Assembly (NCBI GenBank): GCA_963765725.1
Contig: CAVXXI010000001.1
Span: 682,001-746,000, forward strand
Reading direction: 5' to 3'
Length of the DNA: 64,000 bases
Origin: DASQEH01 sp963765725
GTDB lineage: Bacteria; Actinomycetota; Actinomycetes; Propionibacteriales; Nocardioidaceae
Part shown: one piece after another, positions 8,462 to 16,634 of the stretch
Layout of the letters: every line of letters starts with the position of its first letter
How positions within the stretch are numbered: position 1 is the first letter of the stretch
Notes under the pieces: model-generated
Told to the model about the DNA's origin: nothing
Seen by the model: only the letters and a program-made list of their open reading frames with translations
Database searches by the model: none
Program-made: the position numbers and the translations under genes

Positions 8462-8776
8462 GGCGCTCCTTCCGTAGCCCTGGCCATCATCGTTCCACAG
8501 CAGGGTCTCGTCGAGGTCGCATCGAACCGCTTCTTCGAGCTGACCGCGATGCAGGACCCCGGTCGGGTGGTCCGGCCGCACTCGCTCGAGCTTCGAGCGA
8601 GTGGTGCATCGAAAGAGTGTGCCCGCTATCCGACGCCCGACTGCGCCGTCCGGTCGAGCCGCAAGTGAGCTGGCCGGGGAAGCGTCGAGCGCTCTGGCTC
8701 CCCTCCCCACGCGCCGCCCCTTCCGGCTCAGCCGGGGCCGAGAACCCTGCTGCCGGGGATAGGCGACAATGATCCG
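8462..8776. other. 315-bp divergent promoter region between the stress-type gene and ligC
   Basis: No protein-coding gene is supported here. The region must hold both divergent promoters. I see no strong palindrome and cannot place the promoters confidently. Confidence 0.35.
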
Positions 8777-9865
8777 ATGAAGCTGCCCGTGATGCCGCCG
8801 GTCGCGCCGATGCTGGCGAAGTCGGTCCCGACGATCCCACCCAGGGCATCGTACGAGCCCAAGTGGGATGGGTTCCGGTGCATCTGTTTCCGCGACGGCG
8901 ACGAGGTCGAGTTCGGCAGCCGCAACGAGAAGCCGATGACCCGCTACTTCCCTGAACTTGTGGAGGCGGTGAAGGCCGAGCTGCCGGAACGCTGCGTCCT
9001 CGACGGTGAGATCGTGATCGCCACCGGGGCCGGGCTGGACTTCGAGGCGCTGCAGCAGCGCATCCACCCTGCGGTGTCCCGGGTGACCATGTTGTCGGAG
9101 AAGACGCCCGCCTCGTTCATCGCCTTCGACCTGCTCGCTCTCGACGACGAGGACTACACCGGCCGCCCGTTCGTCGAGCGCCGCGCTGCCCTCGAGGGCG
9201 CGCTGGCCGGCGTCAAGGCGCCGATCCACCTCACCCCGACCACGACTGATGTCGAGGTCGCCAACCGCTGGTTCGTCGAGCTCGAAGGCGCTCACCTCGA
9301 CGGTGTGATCGCGAAGCCGTTGAACGGCGTGTACCAGCCCGACAAGCGAGTCATGTTCAAGATCAAGCATGTCCGAACCGCCGACTGTGTGCTTGCCGGT
9401 ATCCGCTGGCACAAGACCTCGACCGAGGAGTTGCCGCTCGTCGGCTCTTTGCTGCTGGGCCTCTACAACGACGACGGCAAGCTGCAGCATGTCGGCGTGG
9501 TCGGCGCGTTCACTGCCAAGCGTCGGGCCGAGCTGGTCGATGAGCTCGAGCCACTGATCCTCGCCGCCGACGACACCCATCCTTGGCAGGAGTGGGCGAA
9601 CGCAGAGGCTCATCAGGGACAGAGACTGCCCGGCAACGTGAGCCGGTGGAACGCCACCAAGGACCTGTCGTTCGTACCGCTACGGCCGGAACGAGTGCTG
9701 GAGGTGAAGTACGAGCACATGGAGGGGACCCGGTTCCGGCACCTTGCCCACTTCGTGCGCTGGCGCGACGACCGCACACCCGAGTCCTGCACCTACGAAC
9801 AGCTCGAACAGCCACTCACCTACGCACTCGACGACATCGTCCCCGGACTCGGCGACACCGGCTGA
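8777..9865 (+). CDS. ligC: ATP-dependent DNA ligase, LigC type
   Basis: 362 residues from ATG 8777. Motif I KWDGFR (Lys29 is the adenylation site) follows YEPKW; then FGSRNEKPMTRYFPE (motif Ia/III region), DGEIVI (motif III), FIAFDLLAL (IIIa), LDGVIAKP (motif IV), and KIKHVRTADCVLAGIR (motif V) leading into an OB-fold C-terminal domain. Length and motif spacing match the LigC family of actinobacterial ATP-dependent ligases, which lack the polymerase and nuclease domains of LigD and act in back-up or gap repair. The Shine-Dalgarno is weak. The promoter is divergent with the stress-type gene. There is no Ku gene in the window. Confidence 0.9.
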   Translation: MKLPVMPPVAPMLAKSVPTIPPRASYEPKWDGFRCICFRDGDEVEFGSRNEKPMTRYFPELVEAVKAELPERCVLDGEIVIATGAGLDFEALQQRIHPAVSRVTMLSEKTPASFIAFDLLALDDEDYTGRPFVERRAALEGALAGVKAPIHLTPTTTDVEVANRWFVELEGAHLDGVIAKPLNGVYQPDKRVMFKIKHVRTADCVLAGIRWHKTSTEELPLVGSLLLGLYNDDGKLQHVGVVGAFTAKRRAELVDELEPLILAADDTHPWQEWANAEAHQGQRLPGNVSRWNATKDLSFVPLRPERVLEVKYEHMEGTRFRHLAHFVRWRDDRTPESCTYEQLEQPLTYALDDIVPGLGDTG

Positions 9866-9891
9866 CAGCCTCTCGACGGCGGATTCTGGTG

Positions 9892-9916
9892 CTATACCAA
9901 GGATGACTAGGTATAG
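9892..9916. promoter_or_regulatory. PadR-like inverted repeat operator
   Basis: CTATACC (9892-9898) and GGTATAG (9910-9916) form an inverted repeat with an 11-nt spacer, 9 bp before ATG 9925 and 74 bp before GTG 9990. Such TATACC/GGTATA sequences are common in front of actinobacterial padR-regulated membrane-protein genes. That is family knowledge, and binding here is inference. Confidence 0.5.
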
Positions 9917-9924
9917 TGACTCGC

Positions 9925-9993
9925 ATGAGAGCGCGCGATAGGAAGCCGTTGGCCGTCGGCGTCGGCGAAGTGCTGGACGGCGGCCCCGTGTGA
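9925..9993 (+). CDS. 22-codon upstream ORF, leader peptide or gene remnant
   Basis: ATG 9925 to TGA 9991-9993, protein starting MRARDRKPLAVGVGEVLDGG. It lies directly behind the inverted repeat and its stop overlaps the GTG start of the next gene by two bases, so ribosomes finishing it could restart on 9990. It does not resemble a PadR helix-turn-helix. It may be a translational-coupling leader or the end-fused remnant of a lost regulator. Confidence 0.35.
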   Translation: MRARDRKPLAVGVGEVLDGGPV

Positions 9994-10880
9994 CGACCGT
10001 CGAGCAGTGGCTGGAGGAGCTCGGCCGCACCCTCCACACGCGCGGTCGAGCCCGCCGCCGGCTGCTGGCCGAGTACCGCCTACAGCTGGCCGACGTCGTG
10101 GCTGTCCACGGCGACGATGAGGTGAAGCGCCGCTTCCGACCAGCTGCCGAGGTCGCTGAGTCGTTCGACACCGAGAACGCGATTCGTCGGGCAGCGCGAG
10201 CGACGATCGCCACGGTCGTCGGTGTCCTCGCCGTCGGTGCGTCTGCCACTGCCCTGCTGAATGGGGTCGATGCCCAGGCGTCCGCGGTGGTCGTCTGGGC
10301 GGTGGTCTTCTTCGCCAGCGCGCAGGCTGCGGGCGTGTGCATGCTGCTTGCTGTTCTGCGGGCCGCGGCGATGCAGCACGGACCGGCGACGCCGGGTGAT
10401 GTGGTCTTGCTCTGTCGACGTGATGGTGCGGCGCTGGCGTTCTCGGCGTTGGCTCTGTTCGCTGCCGGTGCAGCGGTTCCGGGCAATGCTGCGGCGTGGG
10501 CGATCCTGACGGGCCCCGCGGTTGCTGTACTCGCCGCGCTCTGGGTCATGCGGGCTCGGACACTGGCACGCAAGCTCGACAGCCGCCCGTGTCGGGACGT
10601 TCGCGCGCCGCTGACCGACCTGCTCGCGATCATTCGCACATCGGACATCGCAGCTCGAGCAGCCGGGCATTCACCCTTCATCGGGCTTCTGCTCCCTACC
10701 GTCGCCGTCGCCACTGTCGCTGCGTTCTGGTGGGACCACCTCGATCACGGAAGCATCGGGTCGTCTCTCGCAGCGGCAGGCACGGAGGCAGCACTGACCG
10801 TGGCCGGCTTCGTACTCCTGGGTCCCGTTCTCGGCCTGTTTCGCGCCGGACGCGGGAGTGAGGGCCGTACTGCGGCATGA
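9990..10880 (+). CDS. Multi-pass membrane protein with an N-terminal permease-prefix-like helical domain
   Basis: 296 residues from GTG 9990. Residues 1-60 form a charged helical domain (VEQWLEELGRTLHTRG, then RRRLLAEYRLQLADV), similar to the prefix domains of integral membrane proteins normally encoded beside PadR regulators. About six or seven hydrophobic segments follow (near 70-90, 98-120, 145-180, 225-245 and 258-285). The gene overlaps uppS by 4 bases (ATGA at 10877-10880), so the two are translationally coupled, which suggests a link to undecaprenyl-phosphate or envelope biology. No padR gene is present. Confidence 0.7.
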   Translation: MTTVEQWLEELGRTLHTRGRARRRLLAEYRLQLADVVAVHGDDEVKRRFRPAAEVAESFDTENAIRRAARATIATVVGVLAVGASATALLNGVDAQASAVVVWAVVFFASAQAAGVCMLLAVLRAAAMQHGPATPGDVVLLCRRDGAALAFSALALFAAGAAVPGNAAAWAILTGPAVAVLAALWVMRARTLARKLDSRPCRDVRAPLTDLLAIIRTSDIAARAAGHSPFIGLLLPTVAVATVAAFWWDHLDHGSIGSSLAAAGTEAALTVAGFVLLGPVLGLFRAGRGSEGRTAA

Positions 10881-11657
10881 TTCTGCGCTCTGTCGCTCAT
10901 CGGCTCTACGCCGCCAGACTCGAGCGGGCGCTCATGGCCGCGGACACGCTGCCACACCATGTCGGCGTCATCATGGACGGCAACCGCCGGTGGGCCCGAG
11001 CAGCCGGATTCGACAACGCCAGCCTGGGACACCGCTATGGCGGTGAACACCTCGACGATCTGCTGCGCTGGTGTGGTCAAGCTCCGCATTCCCCACGTGA
11101 GCGTCTTCGTTTGCTCGACCGAGAACCTCGACCGCCGCGACGCCGACGAGATCGACTTCCTGATGGGCGTTATCACCGACCTTGCCGAGCGCATCCGAGC
11201 CGAACCCTCGCCCACCTGGTGCCTGCACGTTGCCGGCACGCTCGATGCCCTGCCCGACCGCGCGGCCCTTGCCCTCAAGGCCGCCGTGGCCGCCACCGAA
11301 GCCTGTACCACCGGACAACACCTCACGCTGGCCGTCGGGTACGGCGGGCGCCAGGAGGTTCTCGACGCGGTCCGGGATCTGCTTCTCGACAAAGCCGCCG
11401 AAGGTGCCACCATCGAACAGATAGCCGACGAGCTGACCTCCGATGACATCACGACGCGCCTGTACAACGCCGGTCAACCGGAGCCTGACCTGATCATCCG
11501 GACGTCGGGCGAGCAGCGCCTGTCCAACTTTCTGCTGTGGCAGTCCGCATACTCGGAGCTCTATTTCTGCGACGCCTACTGGCCAGCCTTCCGGGAGATC
11601 GACTTCCTCCGTGCTCTACGCAGCTACGGTGCGCGACAGCGCCGCTATGGACGCTAA
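10877..11657 (+). pseudogene. uppS: Undecaprenyl (polyprenyl) diphosphate synthase, broken by a +1 frameshift
   Basis: The cis-prenyltransferase is split over two frames. Frame A, from ATG 10877, gives HVGVIMDGNRRWARAAG (catalytic Asp34) and runs through LDDLLRWC. Frame B then continues with VKLRIPHVSVFVCSTENLDR and ends with the conserved RTSGEQRLSNFLLWQSAYSE and FREIDFLRALRSY, stopping at 11655-11657. The frames join if one base within 11072-11075 (TGTG before GTCAAG) is removed. Apart from that, all family motifs are intact, giving about 259 residues, the usual length. It makes the C50/C55 polyprenyl carrier for cell-wall glycan export. Many actinobacteria have two paralogues, so a true loss might be tolerated. 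Sequencing error is the simplest explanation. Confidence 0.85.
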
Positions 11658-11753
11658 GCCCATCGGCGCGCGATGCGAAGCCCTGGCGACTTCTGCACCT
11701 GTGTCGCGAGCATGCCATTCACCGGTGGCATGACAGGTCGATCCGCGCGGGCT

Positions 11754-12485
11754 TCAGTTCCGCGAGTACCGGCAGAAGAGTGAGCTCTCCTCTTCGAGGA
11801 GGTGTCGCAGCACGAACTGTCCCGGCGGGTCGAGGACAGGACCCTGCGCCATCCGGAGCCGGTCCCCGGCCAGGACGAGGGGCGTGATCGTCAGGCACAG
11901 CTCGTCGACGGCGTTGGCCGCGACAAGGTCGCGCATCAGCGTCGGCCCGCCCTCGCAGAGCATCCGCGGGAAGCCCCTGCTGATCAACAGCTCCTTCGCC
12001 AGGGCGAGATCGACTTCGGTCTCACCGGCCACGAGCACGGCCGCGAGTGAGCTGACCTCCTTGCGTCGCTCGACCGGTGCAGACTCGGTGGTGATCACGA
12101 GCGTGGGCGCGAGTCCGCCTTCGAGGAGGCCGACGTCGATCCGCAGCGACCGCGACACCACAGCGATCGAGGGGGAGGCGGCGAGTCCCAGCCGATTCCT
12201 GAGACTCGTCCGCGTCTCGGTGGCCGTCACCGGTAGGTATCCCTCGGAGCGGGCCGTGCCTGCACCCACGACGATGACGTCGGCGAGACTACGGAGCAGC
12301 CCGAAGACCCGGCGGTCGGCCCGACTCGACAGCGTTCCCGACCTGTGATCACTGCCCTGAGCCGCGCCGTCGAGGGAGCTCACGAAGTTCGCGCGCAGCC
12401 ACGGCAGCTCGGCGGGATAGGCGTACAGCTCGACGAGGTCGTCGTAGCTGAGCTCACTGGGAGCCGTAGGGAACAGGGACTGCAC
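11754..12485 (-). CDS. RibD C-terminal / DHFR-fold reductase (pyrimidine reductase family)
   Basis: 243 residues. GTG 12485 was chosen because GGAAGGA lies 7 nt upstream and the protein then starts VQSLFPTAPSELS; the frame remains open upstream only through the repeat array. Motifs: WLRANFVSSLDGAAQ (substrate/NADPH region), DRRVFGLLRSLADVIVVGAGTAR, and near the C-terminus RMLCEGGPTLMRDLVAAN followed by DELCLTITPLVLAG. These match the RibD_C/dihydrofolate-reductase-like family. Real riboflavin reductases usually sit in rib operons; this one is alone, so it may act in riboflavin, F420-related or other pyrimidine reduction. A six-unit 22-bp repeat array starts 24 bp before the start codon. Confidence 0.85.
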   Translation of the reverse strand: MQSLFPTAPSELSYDDLVELYAYPAELPWLRANFVSSLDGAAQGSDHRSGTLSSRADRRVFGLLRSLADVIVVGAGTARSEGYLPVTATETRTSLRNRLGLAASPSIAVVSRSLRIDVGLLEGGLAPTLVITTESAPVERRKEVSSLAAVLVAGETEVDLALAKELLISRGFPRMLCEGGPTLMRDLVAANAVDELCLTITPLVLAGDRLRMAQGPVLDPPGQFVLRHLLEEESSLFCRYSRN

Positions 12486-12508
12486 AAGACGATCCTTCCA
12501 CCCTTCGC

Positions 12509-12640
12509 TCGAGCGGGTGGGAATGTCCGGTCGAGCGGGTGGGAAAGTCCGGTCGAGTGGGCGGGAATGTCCGGTCGAGCGGGCGGGAATGTCCGGTCGA
12601 GTGGGCGCAAGTGTGCGGTCGAGTGGGCGGGAACGTGCCG
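12509..12640. repeat. Six tandem 22-bp units (family A) in a divergent promoter region
   Basis: Six head-to-tail 22-bp copies at 12509, 12531, 12553, 12575, 12597 and 12619, of the form TCGAGYGGGYGGGAATGTCC followed by GG. The first four differ from each other at only a few positions and the last two are more diverged. Read on the other strand the unit is GGACATTCCCGCCCGCTCGA, the same family as the arrays at 15765, 33207 and 42483. This is the only one of these arrays placed between divergent genes (RibD-like and ppk2), so it may overlap both promoters. Confidence 0.9.
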
Positions 12641-12672
12641 GAGGGCCGGTGTACCGAGGGGTGTGGGCCACA

Positions 12673-13524
12673 ATGAGGCCCATGGGAGAAACGCTGACCG
12701 ACCAGCTTCGGCTTCCGGACGGACCTGTCAACCTTCGCGACTTCGATCCGAAGGCAAAGCCAGGCTTCGACGGCGACAAGGAGGACGGGAAGTCAGCACT
12801 GGCTGAACTCGGCCCTGTCGTGTCCGACCTGCAGGAGCGCCTGTACGCGGAAGCCCATGCCGGTGGTACGCGTCGGGTGCTGTTGGTTCTGCAGGGGATG
12901 GACACGTCCGGCAAGGGCGGCGTGATCCGCCATTGTGTCGGGCTTCTCGACCCGCAAGGGGTGCAGCTCACGTCGTTCAAGGCGCCCACGAGGGCGGAGC
13001 GCACACACGACTTCCTCTGGCGGGTGGAGAGGCGGGTTCCCGCACCCGGCATCGTCGGCATCTTCGACCGCAGCCATTACGAGGACGTGCTCATCGCTAG
13101 GGTGCACGAGCTGTTCACCAAACAGGAGATCCGGCGGCGGTACACGGCGATCAACGCCTTCGAAAGCGAGTTGACCCAAGCCGATACGACCATCGTCAAG
13201 TGCTTCCTGCACATTTCGAAGAAGGAACAGGGCGCGCGGTTGCTCGAGCGGCTCGAAGACCCGACGAAGCGCTGGAAGTTCAACCCCCACGACACCGATG
13301 AGCGGAACAGCTGGGACGAGTACCAGCACGCGTACGAGGTGGCGCTCACACGGTGCAACACGGAGAAGGCACCGTTCTACGTGATCCCGAGCGACCGCAA
13401 GTGGTACCGGAACTGGGCGATAACGACCCTGCTGATCGAGCATCTCTCGGCTCTCGACCCGCAATGGCCCCGAGGCGACTTCGACGTCGACGAGGAGCGG
13501 GCGCGGCTGTTCGCCACGAACTGA
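12673..13524 (+). CDS. ppk2: Polyphosphate kinase 2 family protein (polyphosphate:nucleotide phosphotransferase)
   Basis: 283 residues from ATG 12673; ATG 12682 (starting MGETLTDQLRL) is an equally possible start. The P-loop-like Walker A is QGMDTSGKGG, the lid/Walker B region is GIFDRSHYEDVLIARVHEL, followed by FLHISKKEQGARLLERL, the standard PPK2 pattern. PPK2 enzymes move phosphate between polyphosphate and nucleoside mono- or diphosphates, which supports nucleotide balance under stress. Length fits the single-domain class. It is divergent from the RibD-like gene and separated from it by the 22-bp repeat array. Confidence 0.9.
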   Translation: MRPMGETLTDQLRLPDGPVNLRDFDPKAKPGFDGDKEDGKSALAELGPVVSDLQERLYAEAHAGGTRRVLLVLQGMDTSGKGGVIRHCVGLLDPQGVQLTSFKAPTRAERTHDFLWRVERRVPAPGIVGIFDRSHYEDVLIARVHELFTKQEIRRRYTAINAFESELTQADTTIVKCFLHISKKEQGARLLERLEDPTKRWKFNPHDTDERNSWDEYQHAYEVALTRCNTEKAPFYVIPSDRKWYRNWAITTLLIEHLSALDPQWPRGDFDVDEERARLFATN

Positions 13525-13632
13525 GGCAAGCCGTGCCGTGGTCGGCTCGATGGCCAACCATGGACCGCCGTCAGCCACTTTTGCATGACCCGTCGAACCT
13601 GAGGCAACTGGCGTCCCTCAGCAACCAGCCGG

Positions 13633-14385
13633 TCAGGCGCGGAAGGTCGCGCGGTACTGCGTCGGCGTACGACCGGTGAGATCGCGGAATGCGGCGTTGA
13701 ACGCGGACAGAGAGGTGTATCCAACCGCGTGAGCGACGGTCGTCACCGAGTGCTGGTCTGTGGCCAGCTCCTCGATCGCGCGCAGCACCCGCAGCCGGCG
13801 CAGGACCGCCCGCCAGGTCATCCCACATTCGTCCTCGAAGCGGCGGGCCAGAGACCGCGGCGCCAGCCCGACTTCGCGGGCGATGTCCTCGAAGCGGACG
13901 TCCTCGGCCAGGCGCTCAACGGTCAGGGCCAGCGCCCGACGGAGCTCCGGCGACCGACCGGCGGGCACCGCGGCCGGGCTCGGGTGCTGCGCCAGCCGCC
14001 ATGCCACAGCCGCCAGCGCACCGAACAAGCTACGCGCGTATGCCGGCAGCGGCTCATCGACCTCTGGCCAGGCGACACATTCCGTCACCAGGGCCCGAGC
14101 CAGCGGGCTGAGGTCGAACACGGTCAACGGGGCGGGTGGCTGCGGAGCGAAACCCGTGTCGAACAACACCGAAGAGGTGGTGACTGGCCGCGGGATCTCG
14201 ACCTGGATCTCCTCACCGGCAGCGATCAGCGCTGCCCGTGCCGGAGGCAGCACCCACGACGTGCCATGGGCCTCCAGCCGCAGTGCCCCCTGGGACGCGC
14301 ACAGCAGGTAATGCTGGTCGACGCTGAGCTCGGACGGTGGGGCCGCCGGGAAGTCCCGCGCGAACGCGAAAGCCTCACGGTTCAA
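13633..14385 (-). CDS. AraC-family transcriptional regulator
   Basis: 250 residues from ATG 14385. The N-terminal half (about 10-110) is a cupin-like sensor domain. The C-terminal 100 residues hold two helix-turn-helix units: VRFEDIAREVGLAPRSLARR and VTTVAHAVGYTSLSAFNAAF, ending FRDLTGRTPTQYRATF, which is the AraC signature. It follows the ABM-type monooxygenase gene by 40 bp on the same strand and may be co-transcribed with it. The effector is unknown. Confidence 0.9.
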   Translation of the reverse strand: MNREAFAFARDFPAAPPSELSVDQHYLLCASQGALRLEAHGTSWVLPPARAALIAAGEEIQVEIPRPVTTSSVLFDTGFAPQPPAPLTVFDLSPLARALVTECVAWPEVDEPLPAYARSLFGALAAVAWRLAQHPSPAAVPAGRSPELRRALALTVERLAEDVRFEDIAREVGLAPRSLARRFEDECGMTWRAVLRRLRVLRAIEELATDQHSVTTVAHAVGYTSLSAFNAAFRDLTGRTPTQYRATFRA

Positions 14386-14425
14386 GGACTGCCTCGCACG
14401 CGCTCACCCTAGACCGGCCTGCGGC

Positions 14426-14725
14426 TCAGACCGTCTCGAGCAAGGTCGCGCTGAACCTGCGGCTCACCGGGGGCTGGGTGACCATCGGGCGGAGCACCGC
14501 GCCCGAGCGGGCGAACGCTTCGGATGAGAGATAGGCGGCGAACGACGGCTCGTCGGCCCATTCGTGGATGACCGTGACCCCCTCCTCGTCGTCACGAGCG
14601 GCATACACGCGGAAGTCGAGGTTCCCGGGCATGGCGCGTATCTCGTCGCGTTCGCTGTCGAGCTGGGCCAAGGCGACGGCCCGGTCAGATGAGGTCGTGC
14701 GCAGGTCCAGTACGGCGATGAGCAT
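14426..14725 (-). CDS. Antibiotic-biosynthesis-monooxygenase-like (dimeric alpha-beta barrel) protein
   Basis: 99 residues from ATG 14725 (AGGAGA 6 nt upstream); the longer open frame is rejected because it lacks a ribosome binding site. MLIAVLDLRT, then MPGNLDFRVYAARDDEEGVT, then IHEWADEPSFAAYLSSEAFA give the usual beta-strand / W(A/S)D-E / alpha pattern of ABM-domain quinol or heme monooxygenases. It lies 40 bp upstream of the AraC regulator on the same strand. Substrate unknown. Confidence 0.8.
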   Translation of the reverse strand: MLIAVLDLRTTSSDRAVALAQLDSERDEIRAMPGNLDFRVYAARDDEEGVTVIHEWADEPSFAAYLSSEAFARSGAVLRPMVTQPPVSRRFSATLLETV

Positions 14726-14980
14726 GTGGAATCTCCTGACGATCGAGTCACGTCGTTGTCGGAACCCCTTGATCGTGCCTTGCCGTTCGCTGTTTCGGCT
14801 CGCGTCAGTCAGACACTCTTGCACTCGTAGCGGACGCCCGGAGGCGCCGCCACTAAGGGCCACTTGCACAGTCCCGCGGACAACCGCCAGGGCGTACCAC
14901 CGCGGTGAGGCCGTACCAAGGCGTCCACCGCTGGGCAGTAATCCAGATGCATCGGGGGCCCGGCTGCGGTCGGATGGAAC

Positions 14981-15736
14981 ATGGACTCACAGGATTTGCC
15001 GCGGCAGTTCGTCATCCGCGAGCGACACCACCGGATTCATGACCCGTTCAGTGAGGAGAAGCTGGCTGTGCTGGGACGGGCCTTGACGCTGCGCTCGGGC
15101 GATCGGGTCCTGGACCTGGCCTGTGGCTCTGGCGAGATGTTGTGCACGTGGGCGCGTGACCACGGGATCGCCGGTAGCGGGGTCGATCTCAGCAGTGTCT
15201 TCGTCGCTGCGGCCACCGCTCGAGCGTGCGAGCTCGGCGTCGGCGACCGCGTCGTCTTCGAGCATGCCGATGCGAGCGGCTACGTCGCGAGTGCGCCATG
15301 CGACGTCGTCGCCTGCCTTGGCGCCAGCTGGATCGGTGGTGGGGTCGCCGGCACCATCGCCCTACTACAGCGCAGTATGCGCCCCGGCGGGATGGTTTTG
15401 TTGGGTGAGCCGTATTGGGCCAGGGAGCCACCCGACGAGGCGACGGTCCGAGGCTGCTGGGCGGCCTCTCGAGACGATTACCGATCCCTGTCGGGGCTGG
15501 TCCAGCATTTCGGTGAGTTGGGCTGGGACCTCGTCGAAATGGTGTTGGCGTCCCCGGACGACTGGGACCGGTACACCGCCGCGCAGTGGCTCACGACCCG
15601 CCGCTTCCTGGACGAACATCCGAACGACGAGCTCGCCGCCGACATGCGCGCCGAGTTGGACACCGCCCCACTGAGACACACGACGTACCAGCGGGAGTAC
15701 CTCGGCTGGGGCGTCTTCGCCCTCATGAAGCGCTAG
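14981..15736 (+). CDS. Class I SAM-dependent methyltransferase
   Basis: 251 residues from ATG 14981. Motif I: VLDLACGSGEMLCTWA (about 43-58); then GSGVDLSSVFVAAATARA, FEHADASGYV (motif II/III) and RSMRPGGMVLLGEPYW. The pattern DLACGSGE and the GEPYW strand are typical of small-molecule methyltransferases. It is divergent from the ABM/AraC pair and convergent with the sulfur operon, with the array 15765-15884 between. Substrate unknown. Confidence 0.85.
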   Translation: MDSQDLPRQFVIRERHHRIHDPFSEEKLAVLGRALTLRSGDRVLDLACGSGEMLCTWARDHGIAGSGVDLSSVFVAAATARACELGVGDRVVFEHADASGYVASAPCDVVACLGASWIGGGVAGTIALLQRSMRPGGMVLLGEPYWAREPPDEATVRGCWAASRDDYRSLSGLVQHFGELGWDLVEMVLASPDDWDRYTAAQWLTTRRFLDEHPNDELAADMRAELDTAPLRHTTYQREYLGWGVFALMKR

Positions 15737-15764
15737 CCAATCAGAACGCCGACTGCGACGTAGC

Positions 15765-15884
15765 GACCCGACATTTGCGCCCCCTCGACCCGACATTTGC
15801 GCCCGCTCGAGCCCGACATTTGCGCCCGCTGGAGCCGACATTTGCGCCCGCTCGAGCCGACATTTGCGCCCGCTCGACCGGGGA
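15765..15884. repeat. Five tandem 22-bp units (family A) between convergent genes
   Basis: Units begin at 15765, 15787, 15809 (23 bp), 15832 and 15854, each of the form GACCCGACATTTGCGCCCGC followed by TC, then a partial unit reaching the cbiX stop codon at 15885. All copies have the same orientation, opposite to the array at 12509. The array fills the junction between the methyltransferase (stop 15736) and cbiX. Confidence 0.9.
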
Positions 15885-16634
15885 TCAGGCGGGGATGTCC
15901 ACGAGCTGCAGCGCGCCGACGGAGTACCGCGCCAAGATGATGCGGGCCAGCTCGGGGTGGGCGCCGAGCGGCTCCGAGACCGCGACCGCGCCCGCTTCCA
16001 GGGCCAGCTCCGAGGCCCGGTCAGGCAGTGTCCCAGGCGCGATGAAGAAGGATCCGACCGCTACGTGGCGCCGCCCCTGTCGCCGCCAATCGCGGACGGC
16101 CTCACCCGTCGACGGCGGGGCGGCCGAGGCGAATGCCACGCTGGTCGGCAGTCTGTGCCGGCTCCCCCAGACGCGGGCCAACCGGGCGACCATCGCGTTG
16201 GCGCGGGCATCGGAGGAGCCCGCCGCAGCGAGCACGAGCGCGTCGAGCTCCCGTACCCGGGCGGCGCGGAGAGCCTCGCGGAGCCGTTCGTCGAGGATCG
16301 CGAGCAGCGCAGCGTCGCACCCCACGACATCCGCGACCCGGACGCCTACCTCAGGGTGACGCGAGGAGGCCTGAGCCACGACCTCGGGGACGTCGACACG
16401 TGCGTGGTAGGCGGAGCTCAGCAGCAGCGGCACCACGACGACCTCGGTGAAGCCCTTGGCCACGACGCGGTCGAAGACCGTGTCGAGATCCGGACTCACG
16501 TGGTCGAGGAATGCCGGCTCGATCCTGAGATCCGGGCGCAGTGTGCGCGTACCGGCCACGATCTGGCGGACACTACGGGCCGAGCGCGGATCGCGGCTGC
16601 CGTGTGCGACGGCGACCAGGGCGGGCGCGCTCAC
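15885..16634 (-). CDS. Sirohydrochlorin chelatase-like protein (CbiX/SirB family)
   Basis: 249 residues from GTG 16634, which overlaps the cysH stop codon (GTGA). Two tandem half-domains. The first has the diagnostic VAVAHGSRDPRSA (about 7-19), whose His is the metal ligand, and a second metal-site His in LLLSSAYHARVDVPEVV (about 73-89). The second half has LVLAAAGSSDARAN and VAVGSFFIAPGTLPDRA. It probably inserts Fe into sirohydrochlorin to make siroheme for the sulfite reductase encoded upstream in the same operon. It is the last gene of the operon and ends against the 22-bp array. Confidence 0.88.
   Translation of the reverse strand: MSAPALVAVAHGSRDPRSARSVRQIVAGTRTLRPDLRIEPAFLDHVSPDLDTVFDRVVAKGFTEVVVVPLLLSSAYHARVDVPEVVAQASSRHPEVGVRVADVVGCDAALLAILDERLREALRAARVRELDALVLAAAGSSDARANAMVARLARVWGSRHRLPTSVAFASAAPPSTGEAVRDWRRQGRRHVAVGSFFIAPGTLPDRASELALEAGAVAVSEPLGAHPELARIILARYSVGALQLVDIPA

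Noticed and set aside
7931..9613. A 560-codon open frame on the minus strand across the stress-type gene and ligC
   Set aside because: Only the part from 8461 down reads like a protein; the upstream part is antisense to a clear LigC ligase and is a by-product of high GC.
12509..12640. CRISPR array
   Set aside because: Units are contiguous 22-bp tandem copies without spacers, and no cas gene is present; the same goes for 15765, 23878, 33207 and 42483.
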